Assembly: GCF_003614925.1 (NCBI RefSeq)
Contig: NZ_QYLP01000101.1
Coordinates: 1 to 64,000 of the forward strand
Direction of reading: 5' to 3'
Source: Arthrobacter celericrescens
GTDB lineage: Bacteria; Actinomycetota; Actinomycetes; Actinomycetales; Micrococcaceae
DNA: 64,000 nt
Every line of letters starts with the position of its first letter. The first letter of the stretch is position 1. Shown here one piece after another: positions 33,914 through 41,803 of this stretch. The notes beneath the pieces were generated by a model. It did not search any database, had not been told where the DNA came from, and saw nothing but the letters and a program-made list of their open reading frames with translations. The translations under genes were made by a program, and so were the position numbers.

Positions 33914-34813
33914 TCACATTCCTTCCATGGCGTCGGCCGTGCCCGCCGTGGCGAGCGCCGCCGTCGTCCGCTGCTGGGCTGCTGCCCGCTGCTGGGCTGC
34001 TGTCCGCTGCTGGGCTGCCCGGCGTCGGGCACCCGGCACGGCATCCAGCAGGGCACGGGTGTACGGGTGGGTGGTGTTGTCGAAGACGTCGGCGGAGGTG
34101 CCAGCCTCCACGATCTCTCCGGCGTTCATGACGGCGATGTGGTGGCTCATGAGCCTGGCAACCGCGAGGTCGTGGACGATGAAGAGGTAGGTCAGGCCGA
34201 GTTCGTCCTGCAGGTCGCTGAGGAGGTTAAGGACCTGGGCCTGGATGGAGACGTCCAGTGCGCTGACGGGTTCGTCCAGGACCACCAGGTCCGGGTTCAG
34301 GACGAGGGCCCGGGCGATCGCGATGCGCTGGCGCTGGCCGCCGGAGAACGCGAAGGGGTAGCGCTGGGCCTGCTTGACGCTGATTCCCACGCGGTCCAGG
34401 ACTTCGGAGACCCGGCGCGAGCGTTCGGCTGAGTCGGTGACGCCGTGCACGATGAGCGGTTCCTCCACGAGGTCCGCCACGGTGAAGCGCGGGTCCAGGG
34501 AGCCGTTCGGGTCCTGGAAGACCATCTGGATCCGCCGGCGCATCTTGCGCATCCCGGCCTTGGACAAGGTGGTGAGGTCCACGCCGTCGAACTCGATCAG
34601 CCCGCTGTCCGCCGCCGTGAGGCCCATGACGCAGGCCGCGGTGGTGGACTTTCCGCTGCCGGACTCCCCCACCAGGCCCAGGGTCTGGCCGCGGCGCAGT
34701 TCGAAGGAGACATCGCGCAGGATCTGGGTGCGGTGGCGGCCGCCGATGCCTTTGGCATAGGACTTGTTCAGCTTCTCCACCCGCAGGAGCGGGGTGGCGC
34801 TTGCGTTATTCAT
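33914..34813 (-). CDS. Oligopeptide-type ABC transporter ATPase (DppF/OppF-like)
   Basis: One of two ATPases powering the importer. Walker A GESGSGKSTTA, signature FSGGQRQRIAIARAL and Walker B VVLDEPVSALD are intact. At 299 residues it is shorter than usual: the C-terminal cysteine-containing segment typical of OppF is absent. In its place is a tail of repeats (AAQQRTAAQQRAAAQQR) encoded by three 18-bp units at 33969-34022. It overlaps the preceding ATPase gene by four bases. Confidence 0.88.
   Translation of the reverse strand: MNNASATPLLRVEKLNKSYAKGIGGRHRTQILRDVSFELRRGQTLGLVGESGSGKSTTAACVMGLTAADSGLIEFDGVDLTTLSKAGMRKMRRRIQMVFQDPNGSLDPRFTVADLVEEPLIVHGVTDSAERSRRVSEVLDRVGISVKQAQRYPFAFSGGQRQRIAIARALVLNPDLVVLDEPVSALDVSIQAQVLNLLSDLQDELGLTYLFIVHDLAVARLMSHHIAVMNAGEIVEAGTSADVFDNTTHPYTRALLDAVPGARRRAAQQRTAAQQRAAAQQRTTAALATAGTADAMEGM
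33969..34022. repeat. 18-bp tandem repeat, three units
   Basis: Units beginning CGCTGCTGGGCTGC at 33969, 33987 and 34005, nearly identical. They lie in the 3' end of the ATPase gene and keep the frame, encoding a Gln/Arg/Ala tail. Confidence 0.85.
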
Positions 34814-35871
34814 GCTGTCTCTCCCTGGGGGTCGTAAGCGAAGTGGCAGCGGACGACGGCGCCGTTGGACAGGGTGCGCGGCTGCGGCCTTTCGATCGCG
34901 CAGCGTTCCTGGTCCCGGCCGATCGGGCAGCGCGGGGCGAAAGGGCATCCGGGTTCGTCCACCGAGAGGTCCGGCGGCGATCCCGGGATGGCAGGGAGCG
35001 CACCGCGCCGGGCATTGGCGGGGTCGATGACGCAGTCCAGCAGGGCCTTCGAATACGGGTGGCCCGGCGAGGCGAACAACGCCTCGGTGCTGGTGCATTC
35101 GACGAAGCGGCCGGCGTACATGACGTTGACGCTGTCGCAGAGTTCCTCCACGATGCCCAGGTTGTGGGTGATCATCACCAGCGCATTGCCGCGTTCATCG
35201 CAGATCTTGGCCAGCAGGTCCAGCACCTGCGCCTGGGTGGTGACGTCCAGGGCGGTGGTGGGTTCGTCCGCGACCACCACGGAGGGATCGTTGGCGATGG
35301 CCATGGCGATCAGGACGCGCTGGCGCATGCCGCCGGAGTACTGGTGCGGGTAGTCGGAGAGCCGTCGGGCTGCATCGTTGACACCCACTTCGCCAAGGAG
35401 GTCGGCGGCCATCTTGCGGGCAGCCTTAACCGGGACGTCCTGGTGCACCCGGATGGTTTCGACAAACTGGCTGCCGATGGTCTTCAGCGGATCCAGGGCG
35501 GCCATGGGGTCCTGGAAGACCAGGCCGATGTCCTTGCCGCGGACCCTGGAGATCCCGGCGTCGTCCAGGCCCACGATCTCCTTGCCGTTGAGCCTGACGC
35601 TGCCGCCGACCACCCGGCCGGGCGGGGGCACGAGGCCCATGAGGGACATGGCCATCGCGGACTTGCCGGAGCCGGATTCGCCCACGATCGCCAGGCGCTG
35701 CCCCTTGCGGAGGTCGAAGGAGACGTCGCGGACGGCGTGGACGGTTCCGACGGCGGTCACGAAGTCGGTCCGCAGGCCGCGGACGCTGAGGACGGGGTCG
35801 TTGCGCTCGGGCTCCGGGCCGCCGTCGCCCGCCAGCCGGGGTACGGGAAGGGAGAGTGCGTTGCTTTGCAT
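34810..35871 (-). CDS. Oligopeptide-type ABC transporter ATPase (DppD/OppD-like)
   Basis: Second ATPase of the importer, 353 residues. Walker A GESGSGKSAMAM, signature YSGGMRQRVLIAMA, Walker B VVVADEPTTALD, and the C-terminal OppD-type cysteine motif (GCPFAPRCPIGRDQERC) are all present. The start ATG at 35871 shares one base with the stop of the permease gene. The frame remains open far upstream but overlaps the permease and is not ATPase sequence. Confidence 0.92.
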   Translation of the reverse strand: MQSNALSLPVPRLAGDGGPEPERNDPVLSVRGLRTDFVTAVGTVHAVRDVSFDLRKGQRLAIVGESGSGKSAMAMSLMGLVPPPGRVVGGSVRLNGKEIVGLDDAGISRVRGKDIGLVFQDPMAALDPLKTIGSQFVETIRVHQDVPVKAARKMAADLLGEVGVNDAARRLSDYPHQYSGGMRQRVLIAMAIANDPSVVVADEPTTALDVTTQAQVLDLLAKICDERGNALVMITHNLGIVEELCDSVNVMYAGRFVECTSTEALFASPGHPYSKALLDCVIDPANARRGALPAIPGSPPDLSVDEPGCPFAPRCPIGRDQERCAIERPQPRTLSNGAVVRCHFAYDPQGETA

Positions 35872-36887
35872 CAGCGTGCTCCTACTCGGGTGCGGGGATC
35901 GGCAGCGGTCATGAGGAGGTCGGCCAGGAGGCTGACCACCACGTAGAGGACGGCCGCCAGCAGGAGCACGGCCTGGACCACCGCGAAGTCCTTCTGGATG
36001 ATGGCGTCGGCGGTCATGGAGCCGATGCCGGGCCAGCCGAACACCTTCTCCACCAGCAGGCTGCCGGCGAGGAGGTCGGCGAAGAGCAGGGAGGCGGCGG
36101 GCAGCAGGGACAGCAGCCCGTGCGGTGCCACGTGCCGGTTGTAGACCGGGAGGCGGCGCAGGCCGTGGCTCCGGGAGACGGCCACGAAGGTTTCCCGGAG
36201 GGTGCCACGCAGCTGGTTGCGGTAGAGCCGGCTGAGGAAGGCGAAGGGGCCCATGGCCACGATCGCTGCCGGCAGGATCAGGTGCCACGCCGCGTTGGCG
36301 AAGGTTCCCCATTGCCCGGCCAGGAGCGAGTCCACGGTGAACATCCCGGTGATGTTCGGCGGCTTCAGCATGCCCGGGGACAGCCGGCCTTCCGGTCCCG
36401 GGAAAATCCCGAGCTGGATGGAGAAGACCATCAGGGCCAGCAGCGCGATCCAGAACGGCGGCGAACCCATGGCCAGGGAGGAAGCCGCCCGGACGGCCTG
36501 GTCCGGCCACCGCCGTCGAGAGTAGACCGCGAAGCTTGCCGCGAGCACGGCGGCGACGATCGCGATGATCACGGACAGCAGGCCGAGTTCGAGGGTGGCG
36601 GGAAGCCGCTGCCCCAGGAGCGTGCCCACGCTGTTGCCGGTGCTGTACGAGAAGCCGAAGTCGCCGCGGAGCAGGGAGCCCATGTAGTTGCCGTACTGGA
36701 CGAAGAGGTTGTCGTCCAGGCCCATGGACTTGCGCAGGGCGGCGATGGTTTCCTCGGTGGCGGTGTCGCCGGCGATCGCCCTGGCCGGGTCGCCGGGGAC
36801 CTTGCGCAGCAGGACGAAGGTGAAGATCGAGGCCCCGAAGATGGTGGCCAAGGCGACGCCGAGGCGCTTGAGAAGGGTGCTGGTCAT
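35871..36887 (-). CDS. ABC transporter permease (DppB/OppB-like)
   Basis: A 338-residue inner-membrane permease with about six helices. It starts LLKRLGVALATIFGASIFTFVLL and contains the DppB-type PGDPAR near the first loop and a GSLLVEKVFGWPGIG element near the C-terminus. It follows the second permease after eight bases and overlaps the ATPase start by one base. Confidence 0.93.
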   Translation of the reverse strand: MTSTLLKRLGVALATIFGASIFTFVLLRKVPGDPARAIAGDTATEETIAALRKSMGLDDNLFVQYGNYMGSLLRGDFGFSYSTGNSVGTLLGQRLPATLELGLLSVIIAIVAAVLAASFAVYSRRRWPDQAVRAASSLAMGSPPFWIALLALMVFSIQLGIFPGPEGRLSPGMLKPPNITGMFTVDSLLAGQWGTFANAAWHLILPAAIVAMGPFAFLSRLYRNQLRGTLRETFVAVSRSHGLRRLPVYNRHVAPHGLLSLLPAASLLFADLLAGSLLVEKVFGWPGIGSMTADAIIQKDFAVVQAVLLLAAVLYVVVSLLADLLMTAADPRTRVGAR

Positions 36888-36895
36888 CGCAAGCC

Positions 36896-37783
36896 TCACT
36901 TCGCCTGGGTGAATTCGCCGCGGGGATCCAGGACTTCCCGGGCCCGGTCCGCGATGACGGTGGTCAGGGTGACGGCGGTGAGCAGCCCGAGGCCGGGGAA
37001 GCCGGCGATCCACCACTGTCCGGTGAGGAAGAACTGCTGGCCTTCGGTGATCATTTCGCCCCATTCGGCGGTGGGCGGCTGGGCTCCGAGCCCGAGATAT
37101 CCCAGGGCGGCCAGGGACAGCACGGCTGCGCCGAACACGGCCGCCATCTGCAGGATCATGATCGGGACCAGGTGCGGGAGCACATGCCGGAACAGGACCC
37201 GGGCGGGGTGGGCACCGATCGCCATGGTGGAGCGGATGAAGTCCTGGCCGTACAGGCGCATCACTTCGCCGCGGAGGGTCCTCATGTACCAGGGGAAGGA
37301 ATGCAGGGACAGGCCAATGACGGCCGCCGTGACGCCCGGCTTGAGGGCCATTGCGATGGCCATGGCCAGCAGCAGGGCTGGGAAGCACAGGATCGAGTTG
37401 GTCAGCCAGGTGAAGACGGTGTCCACCCAGCCGCGCATGGAGCCCGCAAGCAGGGCGGTCACGCAGCCGACGATCGCCCCGATGAGGGCAATGGCCAGGC
37501 CTGCAAGGATGGACGTCTGCCCTCCGGCGAGGAAGCGGGACATCACGTCGCGGCCGGTGTCATCCGTGCCCATCGGGTGCGCGAAGCTGGGGCCCTGGAG
37601 GACCGAGCCGAGGTTGATGGCTTCGGGCTGGATCCGCCAGAACAGCGGGCCGAGCAGCGTCAGCACCACCAGGGCGGCCAGCAGGGACAGGGCGAGCGTG
37701 AGCCTCCTGTCCCGTTTGAGGAAGCTGGTGAAGGGCCGGCGCCTGGCCGGGACAACGGCCTGCGGGGCGGCTATTGCTGTCAT
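36896..37783 (-). CDS. ABC transporter permease (DppC/OppC-like)
   Basis: A 295-residue partner permease. The N-terminal helix is followed by HPMGTDDTGRDVMSRFLAGG, the diagnostic DppC block, and the EAA-type loop ahead of VLFRHVLPHLVPIM. Its ATG overlaps the stop of the upstream TIM-barrel gene (ATGA), tying that enzyme into the transport operon. Confidence 0.93.
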   Translation of the reverse strand: MTAIAAPQAVVPARRRPFTSFLKRDRRLTLALSLLAALVVLTLLGPLFWRIQPEAINLGSVLQGPSFAHPMGTDDTGRDVMSRFLAGGQTSILAGLAIALIGAIVGCVTALLAGSMRGWVDTVFTWLTNSILCFPALLLAMAIAMALKPGVTAAVIGLSLHSFPWYMRTLRGEVMRLYGQDFIRSTMAIGAHPARVLFRHVLPHLVPIMILQMAAVFGAAVLSLAALGYLGLGAQPPTAEWGEMITEGQQFFLTGQWWIAGFPGLGLLTAVTLTTVIADRAREVLDPRGEFTQAK

Positions 37784-38871
37784 GAGAGTCCTTCCTCTCC
37801 GGAGAGGATCGTGGCCGGGGCAGCAATGCCGGCGCCGATCGTTGTGAGGATCCGCCGCAGCGTTGCGGCGCTGTGGAGCAGTTGCCGACGGCGTTCGGCA
37901 GGGGCGGGGTCGTCGTCCCAGCCGGCGAGGGGCGGGATGTCGCCGCGCGCCACGCCGTCGTGAGTCAGGGCCCCGAGGCGGGCCAACTGGCCGAGCTCCG
38001 GGGCGTCGAGGTGGGGTTCGTAGCGGAACCATGAGCGGTCGAAAACGGGGGTGTCGAACTTTCCGCGGTGCTGTTCGAGGGTGAAGTCACGCACCCCGGA
38101 GGCAAGCAGGCTGCCCAGGAGGACGTCCCAGTCGAGGACGCCTTCGCCGAGGGCGCGCAGCCGGCGCCGATACCCGTGCGGCACCGCGAAGAGGACCAGG
38201 TCCTCCAGGTGGGTCATGCGGATCGAGGGGCCGAGGGACGCTGCCACAGCGTGCGGATCTTCGCCGCGGACCACGAGGTTGGCGACGTCGAGCCCGATGC
38301 TGAAGACGGCGGGATCGAGGCCCTGCACCAGGGACAGGACCTCGCCCGAGGCGAGGTCCTCGTGGGTTTTGACGTTGATCCGGGCCCCAGTGTCCCGCGC
38401 TTTTGCGGCGAGGGATTCAACGTTTGCCCGGACCAGCCGGAGCTGCGCGGCGTGGTCCAGGAAGCGCCCTTGCTCCACCAGGCCTTCCCGCACGGAACGG
38501 GTGTAGACGAAGAATTCCGTGATGCCGAGGTCCAGGCCCCGCGCCAGGGCGGTGTGCAGTTCCTGCCGGACGGCGGCCGGATGACCGGCCGGGCCGGCGC
38601 AGCCCAGTCCCAGTTGGAGTTCGACGCCGGCGCGCCGGGCTTCGGCCGCCACCTCGTCGAGCGTGTCCTCGGTTTCGCCCGAAAGTTCCGCAGCGATGTT
38701 GTTCAAGACGACGAGCGTGAAGCCGTCGTCGACGGCCTGGCGGAGCGAATCAAGCAGCGGCAGCTGCTCCATTCCGGGGTAGCGGGTGAATTGGATGCCG
38801 AGTCGGACGGCGGGAAATTCCCTGTCTTCGGGCGACCTCGAGCCAGGAAATTGTTCTGTGATCTGGGTCAT
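37780..38871 (-). CDS. TIM-barrel protein, first gene of the transporter operon
   Basis: A 363-residue xylose-isomerase-like protein, paralogous to 31123-32178. Corresponding blocks are INVKTHEDLAS, IGLDVANLVVRGEDP, MTHLEDLVL and FTLEQH. The expected first acidic ligand appears as K-T-H-E instead of E-T-H-E, so metal binding may differ between the two paralogues. The start at 38871 lies close to the divergent GntR gene; between them is a perfect 18-bp palindrome. Function unknown. Confidence 0.7.
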   Translation of the reverse strand: MTQITEQFPGSRSPEDREFPAVRLGIQFTRYPGMEQLPLLDSLRQAVDDGFTLVVLNNIAAELSGETEDTLDEVAAEARRAGVELQLGLGCAGPAGHPAAVRQELHTALARGLDLGITEFFVYTRSVREGLVEQGRFLDHAAQLRLVRANVESLAAKARDTGARINVKTHEDLASGEVLSLVQGLDPAVFSIGLDVANLVVRGEDPHAVAASLGPSIRMTHLEDLVLFAVPHGYRRRLRALGEGVLDWDVLLGSLLASGVRDFTLEQHRGKFDTPVFDRSWFRYEPHLDAPELGQLARLGALTHDGVARGDIPPLAGWDDDPAPAERRRQLLHSAATLRRILTTIGAGIAAPATILSGEEGLS

Positions 38872-38887
38872 AGCGACTAAGATACAC

Positions 38888-38905
38888 TCGTAAGACGTCT
38901 TACGA
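38888..38905. promoter_or_regulatory. Palindromic operator between divergent operons
   Basis: Perfect 18-bp palindrome TCGTAAGACGTCTTACGA in the 97-base gap between the ABC operon and the GntR/amidohydrolase operon. Size and symmetry fit a FadR/FCD-type GntR regulator site. A second inverted repeat, AACGTCCA (38921-38928) with TGGACGTT (38943-38950), lies nearer the GntR start. Confidence 0.7.
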
Positions 38906-38968
38906 AAGAGTGGATTTTCAAACGTCCATGTGAGACGCTTCGTGGACGTTAGAACCTGAGGGGGCACC

Positions 38969-39646
38969 ATGGCGGTGAACGGACGGCGCAGTGTGGTCGA
39001 TGAAGCAATCGACGACATCCGCCAGCGGATTCGGCAGGGCGAGTGGGGACTGGGAGACCGGATCCCGCCCGAACCCGAACTGGGCAGGGCGTTGGGGCTG
39101 AGCCGCGCTCCTTTGCGCGAGGCTTTGCGTGCGCTGGTGCACGCGGGGCTCCTGGTGACCCGGCAGGGCGACGGGACGTTCGTGGCCGCCGTCGACGAAC
39201 AGGAGATCGCCCTCCGCAAGGGCTTCCAGGACGCGGATCCCTTCGAGGCGGTCGAGGTCCGGCGCAGCCTTGACGTGCCCGCGGCGGCCCTCGCCGCACA
39301 GCGGCGGGACAAGGCCGACCTGGACAAGCTCGAGGACGCACTCCACCGCCGTCGTGCTGCTGCCGAAGCCCGCGATGACGAGGGATTCCGGGCAGCCGAC
39401 ATCGACTTCCACCGCGCCGTGGTGGATGCCGCGCACAACCAGCTCCTCGCCGGCATCTACGGGTCCCTGGCCGAGAACATCGACGGCGCCTGGACCTCCG
39501 CCGCCGGCCTCGACCGGGCCGCCCACGCAGGGCATGACAACCACGACGATCTTTTCGAAGCCATCCGCGACGGCTCCGTGCAGGACGCCATGCTGGTGGC
39601 CGGGGCCATCCTGGACAACCAGGCACACGATTTGGAGAACAAGTGA
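38969..39646 (+). CDS. GntR-family regulator, FadR/FCD type
   Basis: A 225-residue regulator. The winged helix-turn-helix (residues 12-75) includes IPPEPELGRALGLSRAPLREALRAL, followed by the wing VTRQGDGTFVA. The C-terminal all-helical FCD domain carries DIDFHRAVVDAAHN and the histidine in AHAGHDNHDDL, typical of ligand/metal sites in this group. It is divergent from the ABC operon and its stop overlaps the amidohydrolase start (GTGA). It probably controls both sides through the palindrome at 38888-38905 and senses the imported compound or a product. Confidence 0.88.
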   Translation: MAVNGRRSVVDEAIDDIRQRIRQGEWGLGDRIPPEPELGRALGLSRAPLREALRALVHAGLLVTRQGDGTFVAAVDEQEIALRKGFQDADPFEAVEVRRSLDVPAAALAAQRRDKADLDKLEDALHRRRAAAEARDDEGFRAADIDFHRAVVDAAHNQLLAGIYGSLAENIDGAWTSAAGLDRAAHAGHDNHDDLFEAIRDGSVQDAMLVAGAILDNQAHDLENK

Positions 39647-41103
39647 TCACACGCATCAAGGCCGCCTTCGTGATCGGCTATGCCGACGGCGACCATTGCA
39701 TCCTGCCCGACGCCGAGTTGGTCCACGAGGACGGGACCATCCTCTTCGTCGGCCGGAACTACCCCGGCACGGTGGATGTGGAGATCGACGCGGGGCAGGC
39801 GATCCTCTCCCCCGGTTTCATCGACCTCAACGCCCTGGCCGACATCGACCACGCCATCTTCGACTCCTGGCACGGCCCCGCGACCCGCCTCGGCCTGGTC
39901 TGGTCCGAGGCCTACCTGAAGGACCACGGCGCCGTCTTCACCCGGGAACAGGCCCGCTTCCGCCGCGAGTTCGCGCTCTCCCAGCTGGTGCGCAACGGCA
40001 TCACCACGCTCATGCCCATCGCGTCGGAGAGTTACCACGAATGGTGCGAGGACTACCAGGACATGGCGGACACCGCCGAGGCCGTTGAAGCCCTCGGCGT
40101 CCGTGCCTACCTCGGCCCGAGCTACCGCACAGCCGTGCCATATACAGACGGTGCCCGCGTGCTGCTCCACGAAGACGAGCGCCGCGGCCTGGAGGGCCTG
40201 GAAGACGCGATCCGGTTCGCGCAGGACTACGAGGGCCGGGCAAATGGGCTGATCCGTACCGCCCTGGTGCCCGCGCGGATCGAGACCCAGACTGAGCAGA
40301 CGCTGCGCCTGACCCGCAAGGCCGCCGACGACCTGGGCATTCCGGTGCGCCTGCACGCCGCCCAGGGGCTCTTCGAAATCGAGACCATGATCGCCCGGAC
40401 CGGCAAGCGATCCCTGCCCTACCTCGCCGACCTCGGTTTCCTGGGCGAGAAGACCTTCATCCCGCATGCATGGACCGTGCCAGGCCACCCGCTCATGCCC
40501 GAAGCCTTCGGCAGCGGCGACGACCTCGCGCTGCTCGCGGACTCCGGCACGAGCGTCCTGCTCTGCCCCATCCCGATGGCCCACTACGGTGGCATGCTGG
40601 ACAACTACGATTCCTACCGCGAGCGCGGCATCCGGATCGTGCTGGGCACGGACTCCGCCCCGCCGAACATGATCCGCGCCATGGACCTCGCCATGGGCAT
40701 GACCAAGGCCACCACCGGAAACCGCACCAGCGCCCAGGCCGCGGACCTCTTCCGCTCGGCCACGCTGGACCCGGCCGAAGCGCTGGGCCGCCCGGACCTC
40801 GGCCGCCTCGCCCCCGGGGCGCAGGCCGACTACTTCGTGCTGGACCTGACCGGCCAGCACATCGGCCCGCACGGCGACCCCATCCGAACCATGGTGATGA
40901 ACGCGGACGGCCGCGACATCACCCGCGTGGTGGTTGCCGGCCGCACAGTGGTCGACGGCGGCGAGATCGTCACCGTGGACACGGACAGCTACCGCGAGCG
41001 GGCACAGGAATTCCTGGACCTCTACATCGCCTCGTTGAGTGTCTCGGACCACGCCCGCCGATCCACCGAAGAACTCCTGCCGGCGAGCTTCCCGCTCCGC
41101 TGA
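39643..41103 (+). CDS. Amidohydrolase-superfamily protein lacking the HxH motif
   Basis: A 486-residue protein with the composite barrel layout of cyclic amidohydrolases and deaminases. The usual metal motif PGFIDxHxH reads PGFIDLNALADIDH, so both histidines are replaced (Asn62, Leu64). Other ligand positions remain: His238 in VRLHAAQG, His275 in FIPHAWTVPGH and Asp337 in LGTDSAPPN. The first metal site may be rebuilt from Asp67 and His70, or the protein may have changed chemistry. It starts at GTG 39643 inside the GntR stop and is followed by the OHCU-like gene. Likely to hydrolyse or deaminate the imported compound. Confidence 0.85.
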   Translation: MITRIKAAFVIGYADGDHCILPDAELVHEDGTILFVGRNYPGTVDVEIDAGQAILSPGFIDLNALADIDHAIFDSWHGPATRLGLVWSEAYLKDHGAVFTREQARFRREFALSQLVRNGITTLMPIASESYHEWCEDYQDMADTAEAVEALGVRAYLGPSYRTAVPYTDGARVLLHEDERRGLEGLEDAIRFAQDYEGRANGLIRTALVPARIETQTEQTLRLTRKAADDLGIPVRLHAAQGLFEIETMIARTGKRSLPYLADLGFLGEKTFIPHAWTVPGHPLMPEAFGSGDDLALLADSGTSVLLCPIPMAHYGGMLDNYDSYRERGIRIVLGTDSAPPNMIRAMDLAMGMTKATTGNRTSAQAADLFRSATLDPAEALGRPDLGRLAPGAQADYFVLDLTGQHIGPHGDPIRTMVMNADGRDITRVVVAGRTVVDGGEIVTVDTDSYRERAQEFLDLYIASLSVSDHARRSTEELLPASFPLR

Positions 41104-41137
41104 CACCCTGCATCCGCGATATTGAAAGGAAACCGTC

Positions 41138-41695
41138 TTGAACACCTCTCTTGAGATGCAAGGAGTCAAACGGCTCAACGACCTCCCCCGTGACGAGTTC
41201 GTCAAAGTGATGCCCGAACTGTGCCACCTTCCCGTGGAAGACTGGGCAATCGACGTTGACCGTCAACGGCCGTTCAGTGACTTCGACGACCTGATCGCAA
41301 AGGCGCGCTCAGCTGTCACAGCCCTGAGTGACGCCAACGTGGTCGCTGCCCACGTTGGCTTGAGGCGACTGGGATCCACGCACGACGGCTTCACCGGCCG
41401 GCGGCTGCGGTGGGCCAAGCAGGAATCCGCCCGCATGGACCGGGACGAGGAAGCCCTTCAGGCGCTGAACGAGGCCCAGGACGCCTACGAAGCAAAGTTC
41501 GGCCACGTCTTCCTGATCTGCGCAACCGGACTGACGAACGATGAGATGCTGGCCGCGCTCCGCGCACGCTTGGCGAATTCACCCGAGGCGGAGTGCGACG
41601 CGGTCAGGGAGGAACTGCGCAAACTGGTGGCCATCCGCCTCACGAAGCTCGTTGACGAGTTAAACGATCCGGAAGCGGCCCTCACCGAGGCATAA
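41138..41695 (+). CDS. OHCU decarboxylase-like (UraD-family) protein
   Basis: A 185-residue all-helical protein resembling 2-oxo-4-hydroxy-4-carboxy-5-ureidoimidazoline decarboxylase, which makes S-allantoin in urate breakdown. Supporting blocks are RLNDLPRDEFV, ALNEAQDAYEAKFGHVFLICATG, MLAALRARLANSPEAE and KLVAIRLTKLVDEL. The catalytic-histidine motif, normally HP-R/D-I/L-G, is AHVGLRRLG (His72 kept, Pro lost), and the downstream E-Q pair reads QES. A related but not identical substrate is likely. The start is TTG at 41138 behind GAAAGGA; ATG 41156 is an alternative. No urate oxidase is nearby. Confidence 0.75.
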   Translation: MNTSLEMQGVKRLNDLPRDEFVKVMPELCHLPVEDWAIDVDRQRPFSDFDDLIAKARSAVTALSDANVVAAHVGLRRLGSTHDGFTGRRLRWAKQESARMDRDEEALQALNEAQDAYEAKFGHVFLICATGLTNDEMLAALRARLANSPEAECDAVREELRKLVAIRLTKLVDELNDPEAALTEA

Positions 41696-41707
41696 CCGGC
41701 TGCTCGA

Positions 41708-41790
41708 CCGGACATGTCCACCCTTGGAACCAAACGATGGGCATTTAAGTGAAATGTCCACTCCTGGTGGCCAGGAGTGGACATGTCCGG
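41708..41790. terminator. Nested inverted repeats / convergent terminator
   Basis: Outer arms CCGGACATGTCCAC (41708-41721) and its complement (41777-41790) enclose a perfect 14-bp hairpin with a 3-base loop (41754-41784). The arms share ATGTCCAC, so two alternative foldings compete. It lies between the convergent UraD-like and map genes. Confidence 0.7.
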
Positions 41791-41803
41791 TGGTGGATTG
41801 GGC

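Noticed and set aside
35856..37847. Very long antisense frame opposite the ABC permease genes
   Set aside because: Both permeases are clear on the minus strand with proper starts and coupling; the opposite frame has no domain or ribosome-binding site.
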